From Clostridium sp. (GTDB lineage Bacteria; Bacillota; Clostridia; Lachnospirales; Lachnospiraceae): a DNA stretch of 38,118 bases. A model generated the notes under the pieces. The model saw only the letters and a list, made by a program, of their open reading frames with translations, was not told the DNA's origin and did no database searches. Position numbers and translations under genes: made by a program. Of this stretch, positions 14,923 through 22,027 are shown piece after piece. How positions within the stretch are numbered: the stretch's first letter is position 1; each line of letters begins with the position of its first letter. The stretch lies in the NCBI GenBank assembly GCA_004554205.1, contig SFNH01000005.1, positions 1-38,118 of the forward strand. Reading direction: 5' to 3'.

Positions 14923-15834
14923 CTACACCCGGATATCGAGAATCCTCCGCGACAGCACGATCGCGACCAGATACGCGGCCAGACAGACACTCATCAGGAG
15001 CCGTCCTAGCCCCGTTTTGTACATCTGGTCGAAAAATCCCGGCGATGAGAGCTCTACATAAAACACGATGAAAAACGGGATCATGTTCATGATTTTCTGC
15101 TCGAACTGTCTCGAAGCCGTCATTGTCCGGATCTCCTCCTTTACCTGCATCTTGTCGCGGATCACCTCCGCCGTGTGCCGCATGATGCCGCTTAAGTCGC
15201 CGCCGCTCCTCTTTGCCACGCAAAAGACCTCAGAAAAATTCTGAACATCCTCGAGCCCGCTCCGCTCCGCAAAATCTCCCAGCGCCTGCTCCACGGAGCG
15301 GTTCATGCGGATCTGCTGCACCATATAGGAAAACTCATTCACGATCAGCCCATCCTTCCCATAGAGAAGCTTAAGCTCATTAAGACTTGCCCCCAGCGCA
15401 TTCTCAATCGAGAATCCTGCGCTTAAAGACGACGCCAGGACGATCATCGCCTCCTTAAACTGCCCCGCGAGTATTACCCTTCGCTTCGCCTTAAGCCGCC
15501 TGTGTTCGTACACGGTCACAAGCGCAAGCCCGACCGGAAGCATGAGCCGGAATGCCGCCATGCTGCGGTAAAACGTGTAGGCAAGCGCCCCGCAGACCGC
15601 CGCCGCCTTTCCCCAGGCGACCGCGATTTCCGCGGGCGACATACGGTATCGGTCATACCGTATAGCCTGCTGCCCGGAGCTTCTCGACCGCTTCAAGCTC
15701 GCCCACCCTGACAAGTCGCCCGCGGACCGCTCCTGTGTCCGCCCCACGCGGACACTCCCGCCCCTTAGCGGCTTTACCCGCTCCGCCCTCCTGCTTTGAG
15801 CGGCATACGCTTTCTCCTGTCCTGTCATCCGCAT
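14923..15834 (-). CDS. tadB: TadB-like pilus platform protein
   Basis: A 303-residue type II secretion F family protein, partner of TadC in the inner-membrane platform driven by CpaF. Hydrophobic segments lie near the N-terminal third and at the C-terminus. The central T2SSF domain includes EAMIVLASSLSAGFSIENAL and VAKRSGGDLSGIMRHTAEVI. The chosen ATG (15832-15834) has AGGAGG six bases upstream and makes the gene overlap the end of cpaF by 182 bases. A more conservative start would be the ATG at 15640-15642 (MSPAEIAVAW), after the cpaF stop but without a good ribosome site. Which is used is open. Confidence 0.85.
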   Translation of the reverse strand: MRMTGQEKAYAAQSRRAERVKPLRGGSVRVGRTQERSAGDLSGWASLKRSRSSGQQAIRYDRYRMSPAEIAVAWGKAAAVCGALAYTFYRSMAAFRLMLPVGLALVTVYEHRRLKAKRRVILAGQFKEAMIVLASSLSAGFSIENALGASLNELKLLYGKDGLIVNEFSYMVQQIRMNRSVEQALGDFAERSGLEDVQNFSEVFCVAKRSGGDLSGIMRHTAEVIRDKMQVKEEIRTMTASRQFEQKIMNMIPFFIVFYVELSSPGFFDQMYKTGLGRLLMSVCLAAYLVAIVLSRRILDIRV

Positions 15835-17002
15835 CTCTTTCCTCCTCCACAAACCGAAACAGCGGATTCAGCCTGATCTCCCCGTCCACGACATTTCTGA
15901 CCTCCACGATCTCAAGCACCTTCCGCGTCTTGTCGCGCAGTCTCCCCAAATGCACCAGAATGTCGATCGCCGACGCGATCTGGCTGCGCACCGCCGCAAG
16001 CGGAATATCCGCCGCCATGAGCGTCATCGTCTCAAGCCGCGTCAGCATATCGCGCGGGCTGTTGCCGTGCCCGGTGGAAAGGCTGCCGGAATGACCTGTG
16101 TTTAACGCCTGCAGCATATCCAGGCACTCCTTTCCGCGCACCTCCCCTACGATGATCCTGTCCGGGCGCATCCGTAAAGACGCCCGGATCAGATCGCTGA
16201 TCTCGATCGCGCCCTCCCCCTCCCCATTGGCATTGCGCGTCTCGAGGCGCACCAGATTCGGCACATGCCGGATCTGAAGCTCCGCCGAGTCCTCGATGGT
16301 GATGACGCGCTCCGTCTCGGGGATAAAGCCGGACATCGCGTTTAAGAATGTCGTCTTGCCCGAGCCGGTTCCGCCGCTGATAAACAGGTTGTAGCCCGCC
16401 CTCACCAGGCGTTTTAGAAGCTCCGCTGCCTCCTCGTTTAGCGAGCCGAGCTCGATCAGCTTCTCCGCCGTGATCGGCTCCGGGAATTTCCGTATCGTCA
16501 CCACCGGCCCGTCAAGCGCCACCGGCGGCAGCACCACATGGACGCGCGAGCCGTCCTCCAGCCTGGCATCCGCGATCGGGTGGCTCACATTGACCGCCCG
16601 GTTGATACGACTGACGATCTGCTGGATCATGTCCTCAAGCTGCTCCGTACCGTCAAACCTCTGCTCCCAACGGCATATACGCCCACGGCGCTCCACAAAG
16701 ATCCGGTCGGCGCCATTCACCATAATCTCCGTCACCGTCGGGTCATCCACCAGCTCCTGCAAGATATCCAGACGGCGGAAGCTGTCGTAAAGCCTGTTTT
16801 TCAGCTCCAGCCTGCGCTTTAGGGGAATATACCGCCGCTCCGCCTCCCCGGCGATCGCCCGGTCAATGCACGCGAAAAGCTCCTCGTCCCCGACCTGCCC
16901 AAACCCCTGCAGTTCCTCGCGAATCTGCTCCTTGAGCCGTTCTGTCGTCTCCTTAAGCTCCGGCTTCCTCGCCTGTTCCTCGCCGCACCTTACCTGCTCC
17001 AT
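15653..17002 (-). CDS. cpaF: CpaF/TadA secretion ATPase
   Basis: The 449-residue cytoplasmic ATPase that powers Tad pilus assembly. Walker A is SGGTGSGKTT (209-218, Lys216). An ITIEDSAELQI Asp box is near 234-244. Walker B region DRIIVGEVRGKE is at 281-292, and the His box TGHSGSLSTGHG at 302-313. The N-terminal domain (LVDDPTVTEIMVNG, about 84-97) is typical of the family. The last 55 residues are charged, end in GRLVRVGELEAVEKLRAAG, and are encoded by DNA that also reads as the start of tadB in another frame. It starts one base after the tadZ stop with GGGGGAG upstream. Confidence 0.96.
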   Translation of the reverse strand: MEQVRCGEEQARKPELKETTERLKEQIREELQGFGQVGDEELFACIDRAIAGEAERRYIPLKRRLELKNRLYDSFRRLDILQELVDDPTVTEIMVNGADRIFVERRGRICRWEQRFDGTEQLEDMIQQIVSRINRAVNVSHPIADARLEDGSRVHVVLPPVALDGPVVTIRKFPEPITAEKLIELGSLNEEAAELLKRLVRAGYNLFISGGTGSGKTTFLNAMSGFIPETERVITIEDSAELQIRHVPNLVRLETRNANGEGEGAIEISDLIRASLRMRPDRIIVGEVRGKECLDMLQALNTGHSGSLSTGHGNSPRDMLTRLETMTLMAADIPLAAVRSQIASAIDILVHLGRLRDKTRKVLEIVEVRNVVDGEIRLNPLFRFVEEERDADDRTGESVCRSKQEGGAGKAAKGRECPRGADTGAVRGRLVRVGELEAVEKLRAAGYTV

Positions 17003-17003
17003 A

Positions 17004-18008
17004 TCAGACTCCCCCTCTCCCCGCTCCGCCTATAAGCTCCCGCACGAAGTCTCCCATCTCGCCCCATAAAAGCTGCTCAAGGTAAGTCTCGCACCCCGCC
17101 GTCGCATTCGGTCTCGGGAGCTTCAATATCCGAACCTTCTCCCACAGCCTGTCCCGCCCGGATTTCTCCAGATACTCCCGCCACTCCTTAAGCTTAGCCG
17201 CTGACACAGCATCCTCCTTAACCGGCACATAGATGACATCGCAGATTTTAAGCTCCTCCTCCACGCCTCCCGTAAAATGCCCGAGATCCAGCACGATTTC
17301 ATCGTAAATCCCCTCCCCGGCAATCCTCTCAATAAGCCCCGAAAGCTCCGCTCCCTTAAAGAGCGCCAGATCCTCCGCATAGGTCACCGGCGGCACATAA
17401 TCAAGCCCGCCCCGGTTATACACCACGCTCGCCAGCCTTAATCTGCTGTACTCGCCCTGACGGTAATAGTACAAAAGATCTGAGAGTCCCCCCTCATACG
17501 CCGTCCCTGTAAGGCAGGCAAGCCCGGAAAACTCCTCCAGACTCAGAAGAAGCGCCTTTCCATCCCGCGCGAGCGCCTGACCCAGCGTGAAGGCAAAGGA
17601 AGTTTTCCCGCAGCGCGCGATCGGCGAGTACACACCGATGATCCGGCTTCTTGGCCCTGCCGCCGTCAAAAGCTCCGGCTCCGCCCCGGTCTGATAGCAC
17701 GCCATCACCTCCCTCAGCACGCTGTCCGACGCCTGGTACTTGTAGATCGTCGGCGATTCATCCTTTACCACCCCGGTCTCGCTGAGCCGGATGATCTGCC
17801 CGGCATTTACGCCGCGAAGCTCCTCATCCGTCACCTCGTCTCCCACAAGAAGAAGCTCTACCCCCTCCTGCCCGGCATACTCCCGAAGCCGCTTGATACT
17901 GGTAAATGCAACCGCCTTAAGCGGCGCGCTCCCCGTCCTGTTCGCAAACTCCGCGAACCGCTCGGCGTAAAGCGGATCCACATCATAGACCGCCATGATT
18001 CGTTTCAT
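17004..18008 (-). CDS. tadZ: TadZ/CpaE-like P-loop localisation protein
   Basis: A 334-residue protein. The N-terminal third resembles a degenerate response-regulator receiver domain. The C-terminal two thirds form a MinD/ParA-like ATPase in which the usual KGGxGKT is replaced by SPIARCGKTSFAF (Lys near 135). The signature Lys is kept, but the first Lys/Gly part is changed, so ATPase activity may be reduced. TadZ proteins place the Tad machine at a cell pole. I chose the ATG at 18006-18008, six bases after GGGGG, overlapping the stop of the peptidase gene (TGATG). It is followed directly by cpaF. Confidence 0.88.
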   Translation of the reverse strand: MKRIMAVYDVDPLYAERFAEFANRTGSAPLKAVAFTSIKRLREYAGQEGVELLLVGDEVTDEELRGVNAGQIIRLSETGVVKDESPTIYKYQASDSVLREVMACYQTGAEPELLTAAGPRSRIIGVYSPIARCGKTSFAFTLGQALARDGKALLLSLEEFSGLACLTGTAYEGGLSDLLYYYRQGEYSRLRLASVVYNRGGLDYVPPVTYAEDLALFKGAELSGLIERIAGEGIYDEIVLDLGHFTGGVEEELKICDVIYVPVKEDAVSAAKLKEWREYLEKSGRDRLWEKVRILKLPRPNATAGCETYLEQLLWGEMGDFVRELIGGAGRGGV

Positions 18009-18523
18009 CAAAAACCCCCTCTCCTCTTAAGCCAGCCTCCCGCCAGATACAGGCAGACGCCCGCCGCGATACACACCGCGAGCGGTATCCGATGCTCTCC
18101 GCCCGCGCCGGTGAAGCTGTCGTAAGCAATAATCCTTCTCTCCAGAAATACCCGCGCAAGGTAAGCGCGCAGATACTGAAATCTCTCCGCGGCAGTCCTG
18201 CTCCCGCACAGTCTCCAAACCGACCAGAGCGAAGCGATCAAAAGCCCTAGCCCGATCGCGCGCAGCCCCTCGTCAAACCCGAGAAATCCCGCGACTACCG
18301 CCATCAGCTTTCCGTCCCCCGCCCCCATCATTCGAAAGCAAAACAGGAGAAAACCTCCGGCAAACGCCGCAGCCGCAGGCGGGAAAAACGCCGCGCCGCG
18401 AAGGAGAATTCCCGTGAGCGCCGCTAAAGCCAGCCACAGATTACAGACCTTTCCCCATCTCGCATCGGTCCATGCCGCTCCCAGCAGATAGACGCATAAT
18501 ACAACACTTTGCGTAACGAAAAA
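18008..18523 (-). CDS. A24-type prepilin peptidase, first copy, 5' end apparently frameshifted
   Basis: The frame reads a complete small A24 peptidase with both catalytic aspartates: AAWTDARWGKVCN (Asp codon at 18464-18466) and MMGAGDGK (Asp codon at 18314-18316). However, the frame has no ATG, GTG or TTG before the MM at 18331, and it begins just after a TGA at 18524-18526. A GTG at 18525-18527 and the ribosome-site-like AGAAGGGAG lie in a frame one base off (reading MIFRYAK). This suggests an indel at about 18500-18515, a sequencing error or an unusual start. The part after 18331 alone would lack the first Asp. It is the first gene after the tad promoter. Confidence 0.65.
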   Translation of the reverse strand, partial: FFVTQSVVLCVYLLGAAWTDARWGKVCNLWLALAALTGILLRGAAFFPPAAAAFAGGFLLFCFRMMGAGDGKLMAVVAGFLGFDEGLRAIGLGLLIASLWSVWRLCGSRTAAERFQYLRAYLARVFLERRIIAYDSFTGAGGEHRIPLAVCIAAGVCLYLAGGWLKRRGGF

Positions 18524-18703
18524 TCACTCCCTTCTCCCAGTCATACAAAACACTCGGTTTCCTTTCGTCTCTGTAAGCGCTTATATCCAGTACGAAAAAA
18601 ATGCCGATTCGGCTGATGCCCCGGACCCTCTCCCGAAGGAGCGCCCCGCAGACACACGTTAATCAGAATACCACGTCTGGAACGACGTGTTGATTGTTAC
18701 TAC
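18524..18703 (-). promoter_or_regulatory. long leader of the tad transcript
   Basis: About 170 bases lie between the predicted start of transcription and the first tad gene. The stretch holds a dyad (18661-18695), a CTCC-TTCG-GGAG hairpin, and a short GCCG-AAT-CGGC stem followed by seven T on the transcribed strand. The last could act as an attenuator, but the stem is only four pairs. I compared it with c-di-GMP riboswitch landmarks and saw no match. Confidence 0.4.
18661..18695. promoter_or_regulatory. dyad just downstream of the tad promoter
   Basis: The centre is CACGTC-TGGAAC-GACGTG (18672-18689), with outer AATCA...TGATT (18661-18665 and 18691-18695). It covers roughly the first 35 transcribed bases, so it could be a repressor operator or a 5' mRNA stem. 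Confidence 0.45.
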
Positions 18704-18732
18704 ATCATACATGAATTTACATTTTCTGTCAA
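18704..18732 (-). promoter_or_regulatory. tad locus promoter
   Basis: On the minus strand TTGACA (18727-18732), a 17-base spacer and TATGAT (18704-18709): 11 of 12 consensus positions for a sigma-A promoter. Confidence 0.8.
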
Positions 18733-18789
18733 TCCGGTTTCCCGAAATTTCCCGGAGAACTTATCGACAAAATTCGACAAAAACAGAAC

Positions 18790-18834
18790 AAAAAAATAGA
18801 ACAAACCCGCTATGTTTATTCTCGGGTTTGTTCT
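18790..18834 (-). terminator. terminator of the PTS-HAD operon
   Basis: A 12-bp perfect stem, AGAACAAACCCG (18798-18809) with CGGGTTTGTTCT (18823-18834). On the minus strand it is followed by ATTTTTTTG. It lies about 20 bases after the HAD gene stop and separates this operon from the tad locus. Confidence 0.9.
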
Positions 18835-18854
18835 TCCGACGCGTCCCGGCGCCT

Positions 18855-19511
18855 TTATTTTTCAAGCCACGCAAGATCAAATTCCGTAAAGTCATGGATC
18901 CGGCAGTCCGCTCCCGCTTTCAAAAGCTCCTCCTCCGACCCCGTCTCGCCGATGCCGACGATAAAGCCCGCGCCTCTTTTCCTTGCGCACCCGATCGCGG
19001 AAACGCTGTCCTCGACGATGAGGCACTCCGAAAACGGAACGCCGAGCCGCCTTGCGGCCTCCGCCTGGAACTCGCCCTTGTCCGCAAATGAGCCGTCGTC
19101 ATAAACGCAGAGCGACCGGTCAAACCACCGATCCAGCTTAAACGTATCAAAGTAAAACTCCACATTGTCGAGAATCGACGCCGTCGCGAGGGCATAAGGG
19201 ACGCCCCGCCGCTTTAATGCCGCAAAGACCTCCTCCGCTCCCTCTGTCAGGTGCACTCTCTCGGGATGCTCCTTGCAAAGCTCCCTGTAAACGCTTTCCT
19301 TGTAAACAGAGCACGCCCTCCGCTCCTCCTCATTTAGCTGTGGAGCAATCCTGCGGATGATCTCGTCATTGCATGCGCCAGCGTAAGAATTGCGGTCGGG
19401 GGCCTCATCGGCCCCCGGATGATATTTCCTGTATATCTTCTCCCACGCTTCCAGATGGAGCGGCGTGTCGAGAAATAATGTACCGTTAAAATCAAATATT
19501 ACCGCTTTCAT
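18855..19511 (-). CDS. HAD-superfamily sugar-phosphate hydrolase or mutase
   Basis: A 218-residue cytoplasmic HAD protein with a helical cap (subfamily I, beta-phosphoglucomutase/phosphatase-like). The first motif is DFNGTLFLD with the nucleophile Asp near residue 7. The canonical second Asp (DxD) is Asn-Gly, as in DFNGT-type members. Motif II is LATAS. Motif IV is VEDSVSAIGCARKRG. Having Asn in place of the acid/base Asp position suggests phosphatase rather than mutase activity. It follows IID by nine bases in the PTS operon, so a role with amino-sugar or tagatose phosphates is likely but unproven. Confidence 0.85.
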   Translation of the reverse strand: MKAVIFDFNGTLFLDTPLHLEAWEKIYRKYHPGADEAPDRNSYAGACNDEIIRRIAPQLNEEERRACSVYKESVYRELCKEHPERVHLTEGAEEVFAALKRRGVPYALATASILDNVEFYFDTFKLDRWFDRSLCVYDDGSFADKGEFQAEAARRLGVPFSECLIVEDSVSAIGCARKRGAGFIVGIGETGSEEELLKAGADCRIHDFTEFDLAWLEK

Positions 19512-19520
19512 AAATCTCCC

Positions 19521-20345
19521 TTAGAAGATACCTACCAATGCGCCCAGCAGACCTACCACCAGCAGAAGGCCGATGCACTTAACCGGCGTCCAGCCTTTTT
19601 TCTTGATCAGGAAGTACAGACCAAGGGTGATGGTGAGCGGGATCAGCTTCGGAAGAACGCCGTCCAGAATGTTCTGGATAACGATCGGGCTCTCGCCGTT
19701 CGCGATCGTAAGCGCGATCGTGGTGCCGCCGTAGTTGGAGGTCAGCGCGCCAACGATGAATACGCCGAGCATGGAAGCCGCACGGGTAAACTCTTTTGCG
19801 TTGGCAGTCAGAAGCTCGATCGCCCTGGACCCCAGCTTGTACGACCAGTTCATAAGCCAGAAACGAACGCCGAACTGAACCACGTTAAAGATGAGCAGGA
19901 ACAGGATCGGGCCCATAATGGAACCGCCGATCGCCATGTTCGCCGTAATGCCTGCCGTGATCGGAACCAGGGTGAACCAGAAGATCGCGTCACCGATACC
20001 GCCTAACGGGCCCATTGCAGCCACGCGCACGGCACGGATGGTGTTGATATCAGCCTTCTGCTGCTCCAGGGATAATACAATACCCATAACGAACGTTACC
20101 AGGAACGGGTGGGTATTGAAGAACTCCAGGTTGTGCTCCATGGAGAGCTTTAAGTCTTCCTCATTATCGCCGTGGATCTTCTCAAGACCCGGCAGGATAC
20201 AGTACAGCCAGCCCGCCGCCTGCATTCTCTCGTAGTTGAAAGATGCCTGCAGGTTTAAGGAGCGCCATACCATCTTGTTTAATGTCTTCTTGTCAAGCGG
20301 CTGAGCCGGTGTCAGATTATTGTAATGTGTTGCATTAGATGCCAT
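19521..20345 (-). CDS. PTS mannose/fructose/sorbose-class transporter, subunit IID
   Basis: A 274-residue membrane subunit that works with IIC to carry the sugar across the membrane. It begins MASNATHYN and has the class features LQASFNYERMQAAGW near the N-terminus, the loop GPLGGIGDAIFWFTLVP in the middle and several hydrophobic segments at the C-terminus. The ATG at 20343-20345 has GGAGG eight bases upstream. A GTG three codons earlier overlaps that site. It overlaps the end of IIC by 11 bases. The neighbouring agaS and nagA suggest GalNAc, galactosamine or a related sugar as the substrate. Confidence 0.94.
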   Translation of the reverse strand: MASNATHYNNLTPAQPLDKKTLNKMVWRSLNLQASFNYERMQAAGWLYCILPGLEKIHGDNEEDLKLSMEHNLEFFNTHPFLVTFVMGIVLSLEQQKADINTIRAVRVAAMGPLGGIGDAIFWFTLVPITAGITANMAIGGSIMGPILFLLIFNVVQFGVRFWLMNWSYKLGSRAIELLTANAKEFTRAASMLGVFIVGALTSNYGGTTIALTIANGESPIVIQNILDGVLPKLIPLTITLGLYFLIKKKGWTPVKCIGLLLVVGLLGALVGIF

Positions 20346-21144
20346 CTTCGTCACCTCCGTTTGCTGAATTTCCTGCGTTTGCCTTCATCGCGCAACGTGT
20401 CTGGAAATCATACAGAGCAATAGCGATACCAACGAATGCGATCAGAAGCAGCGCGGAACCGCTAAGCTCCGGAATGTATCCGATGATGGTTGCCAGTGCA
20501 AAGCCTGCGAAGTAAATCCCCCACAGATCGTTGGAAAGCATGATACGAAGCAGAATCGCGAAACCTACGAAACGCATCATACCGCCTGCCGCGCCGAGAC
20601 CGGTCATGATCCAGCCGTATTTCTCGGAGATCGCAGTCAGAGTGTTGCCCATTGCGGTGCCGCCAAGCAGACCTGCCACACATACGATCGCAAACAGCAG
20701 ACCCAGAGCGCCCATCGCCAGATAGTTCAGGCGAACGATGCCCTTGGTGTCAGCCTTCTCTGCCATCTTGTCCGCCGCGGACATAACCGGGGACATAACC
20801 GTGAACAGCAGGGTCACCATGTACTGTCCGATCAGAGCGAACGGCACAGCCAGTCCGACTGCCGCGGTCGTGTCAAGACCGGAAGAGATTGCAAATACAG
20901 TCGCCATGATACCGCCGATTACGGCGTTCGGCGGCTGCGCGCCGCCAACCGGCATGTTGCCGATCGTCATAAGCTGATATGTACCGCCAACCACAAGACC
21001 GGTCTGTAAATCACCTAAGATTGCGCCGATAACGGCACCGGTCACGATCGGCTGGTACAGAGATTCCAGGAAGTCAAACTGGTCGATGGCAATGATGAAT
21101 GCCCATACTGCAACCAGTAAAATCTGAATTGCGTTAAATTGCAT
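20335..21144 (-). CDS. PTS mannose/fructose/sorbose-class transporter, subunit IIC
   Basis: A 269-residue polytopic membrane protein and the main sugar channel subunit. It begins MQFNAIQILLVAVWAFI and contains the class segment AVIGAILGDLQTGLVVGGTYQL and GNMPVGGAQPPNAVIGGIMAT. There are about seven hydrophobic stretches. The start is the ATG at 21142-21144 with AAAGGAG nine bases upstream. The 16 codons of open frame before it are non-coding. It comes second in the IIB-IIC-IID-HAD operon. Confidence 0.95.
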   Translation of the reverse strand: MQFNAIQILLVAVWAFIIAIDQFDFLESLYQPIVTGAVIGAILGDLQTGLVVGGTYQLMTIGNMPVGGAQPPNAVIGGIMATVFAISSGLDTTAAVGLAVPFALIGQYMVTLLFTVMSPVMSAADKMAEKADTKGIVRLNYLAMGALGLLFAIVCVAGLLGGTAMGNTLTAISEKYGWIMTGLGAAGGMMRFVGFAILLRIMLSNDLWGIYFAGFALATIIGYIPELSGSALLLIAFVGIAIALYDFQTRCAMKANAGNSANGGDEDGI

Positions 21145-21231
21145 GAGTAAAATCTCCTTTCCAGGTTTTTTCCGGGTGTTACTGAAGATCAAGGAGAGAA
21201 AATCAAATTCCGCCCTTTCAGCCAGCCCCGA

Positions 21232-21708
21232 TTACTTGAACAGTTTTTCAATGTTCTCCGCGCCTTCGGTAGGAACTCTTCTGATCTCCAGCTCCACGCC
21301 GAGGTCACGCAGCTTTTTGAAGGCAGCCACATCATCGTCGTCAACGGCCACAGAACCTGCGACCTGACGCTTTCCCTCTGCCATGTGCATATTTCCGATA
21401 TTGACCTTCTTGATCGGAACACCACCCTCCACAAGTGTCAGAACATCCTGCGGAGTCTCGCAGACGATGAAGATCAACTGCTTGTCGCTCGCCTTATGGA
21501 TCGTGGAGATGGTCTTCTCCAGCGTCCAATAACGCATCGCGGCATAGCTGGGTGCAGCCATATCCATAAGCCCCTGACGAAGTTTATTGCCGGCGACCTC
21601 GTCATTTGCCACCAGGATAAGGTTGGCGCCAATGCTTCCGCACCACTGAGTCGCAACCTGTCCATGGACCAGGCGGTTGTCGATCCTCGTTAATACAATG
21701 TTTGGCAT
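21232..21708 (-). CDS. PTS mannose/fructose/sorbose-class transporter, subunit IIB
   Basis: A 158-residue cytoplasmic phosphotransfer subunit that takes the phosphate from IIA and passes it to the incoming sugar. The active His is His15 in RIDNRLVHGQV at the very N-terminus. IVCETPQDVLTLVEGGV and NIGNMHMAEGKRQV are typical later regions. The ATG at 21706-21708 has GAGAGGAGAG upstream. It is the first gene of its operon, and its promoter faces that of the AraC regulator. Confidence 0.95.
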   Translation of the reverse strand: MPNIVLTRIDNRLVHGQVATQWCGSIGANLILVANDEVAGNKLRQGLMDMAAPSYAAMRYWTLEKTISTIHKASDKQLIFIVCETPQDVLTLVEGGVPIKKVNIGNMHMAEGKRQVAGSVAVDDDDVAAFKKLRDLGVELEIRRVPTEGAENIEKLFK

Positions 21709-21750
21709 TGTTCTCTCTCCTCTCTTTAAATTTTGATGCTCCACTTATAT

Positions 21751-21760
21751 CCTAATTAGG
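21751..21760. promoter_or_regulatory. 10-bp palindrome near the start of the IIB transcript
   Basis: CCTAATTAGG is a perfect palindrome located about 11 bases after the -10 of the IIB promoter, where a repressor or roadblock would sit. Confidence 0.35.
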
Positions 21761-21770
21761 AACTGCTGTT

Positions 21771-21800
21771 ATTATAAAACGAAAAGTGCAAATTTGTCTT
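21771..21800 (-). promoter_or_regulatory. promoter of the PTS IIB-IIC-IID-HAD operon
   Basis: On the minus strand AAGACA (21795-21800), an 18-base spacer and a perfect TATAAT (21771-21776). The poor -35 fits a promoter that needs an activator. TGCAAATT (21787-21794) lies in the spacer. Confidence 0.6.
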
Positions 21801-21803
21801 TGT

Positions 21804-21821
21804 AGTTTTTAACTAAAAACT
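21804..21821. promoter_or_regulatory. 18-bp dyad upstream of the PTS promoter
   Basis: AGTTTTTA-AC-TAAAAACT is a perfect inverted repeat ending four bases upstream of the -35. A good candidate site for the adjacent AraC-type regulator or another activator. Confidence 0.5.
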
Positions 21822-21975
21822 TATTCATTTCAATTTTGGCTTTTCTTTATTATTTTTTTATAATTTTCATAAAAAATTTACTTAAATCCCGCCTTTTCTC
21901 ACCGTTACGCCACATCTTCCGGTCTCTCCGCCCGTGTGCTCCGTCATTTCGCCCATATTCGACTTTAATATGGCG

Positions 21976-22004
21976 TGGACAGATTTTTCTTTAAATGTTA
22001 TAAT
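21976..22004 (+). promoter_or_regulatory. promoter of the AraC-family regulator
   Basis: TGGACA (21976-21981), a 17-base spacer and TATAAT (21999-22004), 12 bases before the GGAGG ribosome site. The AT-rich stretch from 21822 to 21890 between the divergent promoters holds nothing else that I can name. Confidence 0.7.
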
Positions 22005-22027
22005 CATCTGCGAATGGAGGCATGAAG

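Noticed and set aside
18524..18703. Possible c-di-GMP or other riboswitch in the tad leader
   Set aside because: The leader is long and structured, but I found none of the conserved blocks of the c-di-GMP classes, and no purine, T-box or other known landmarks.
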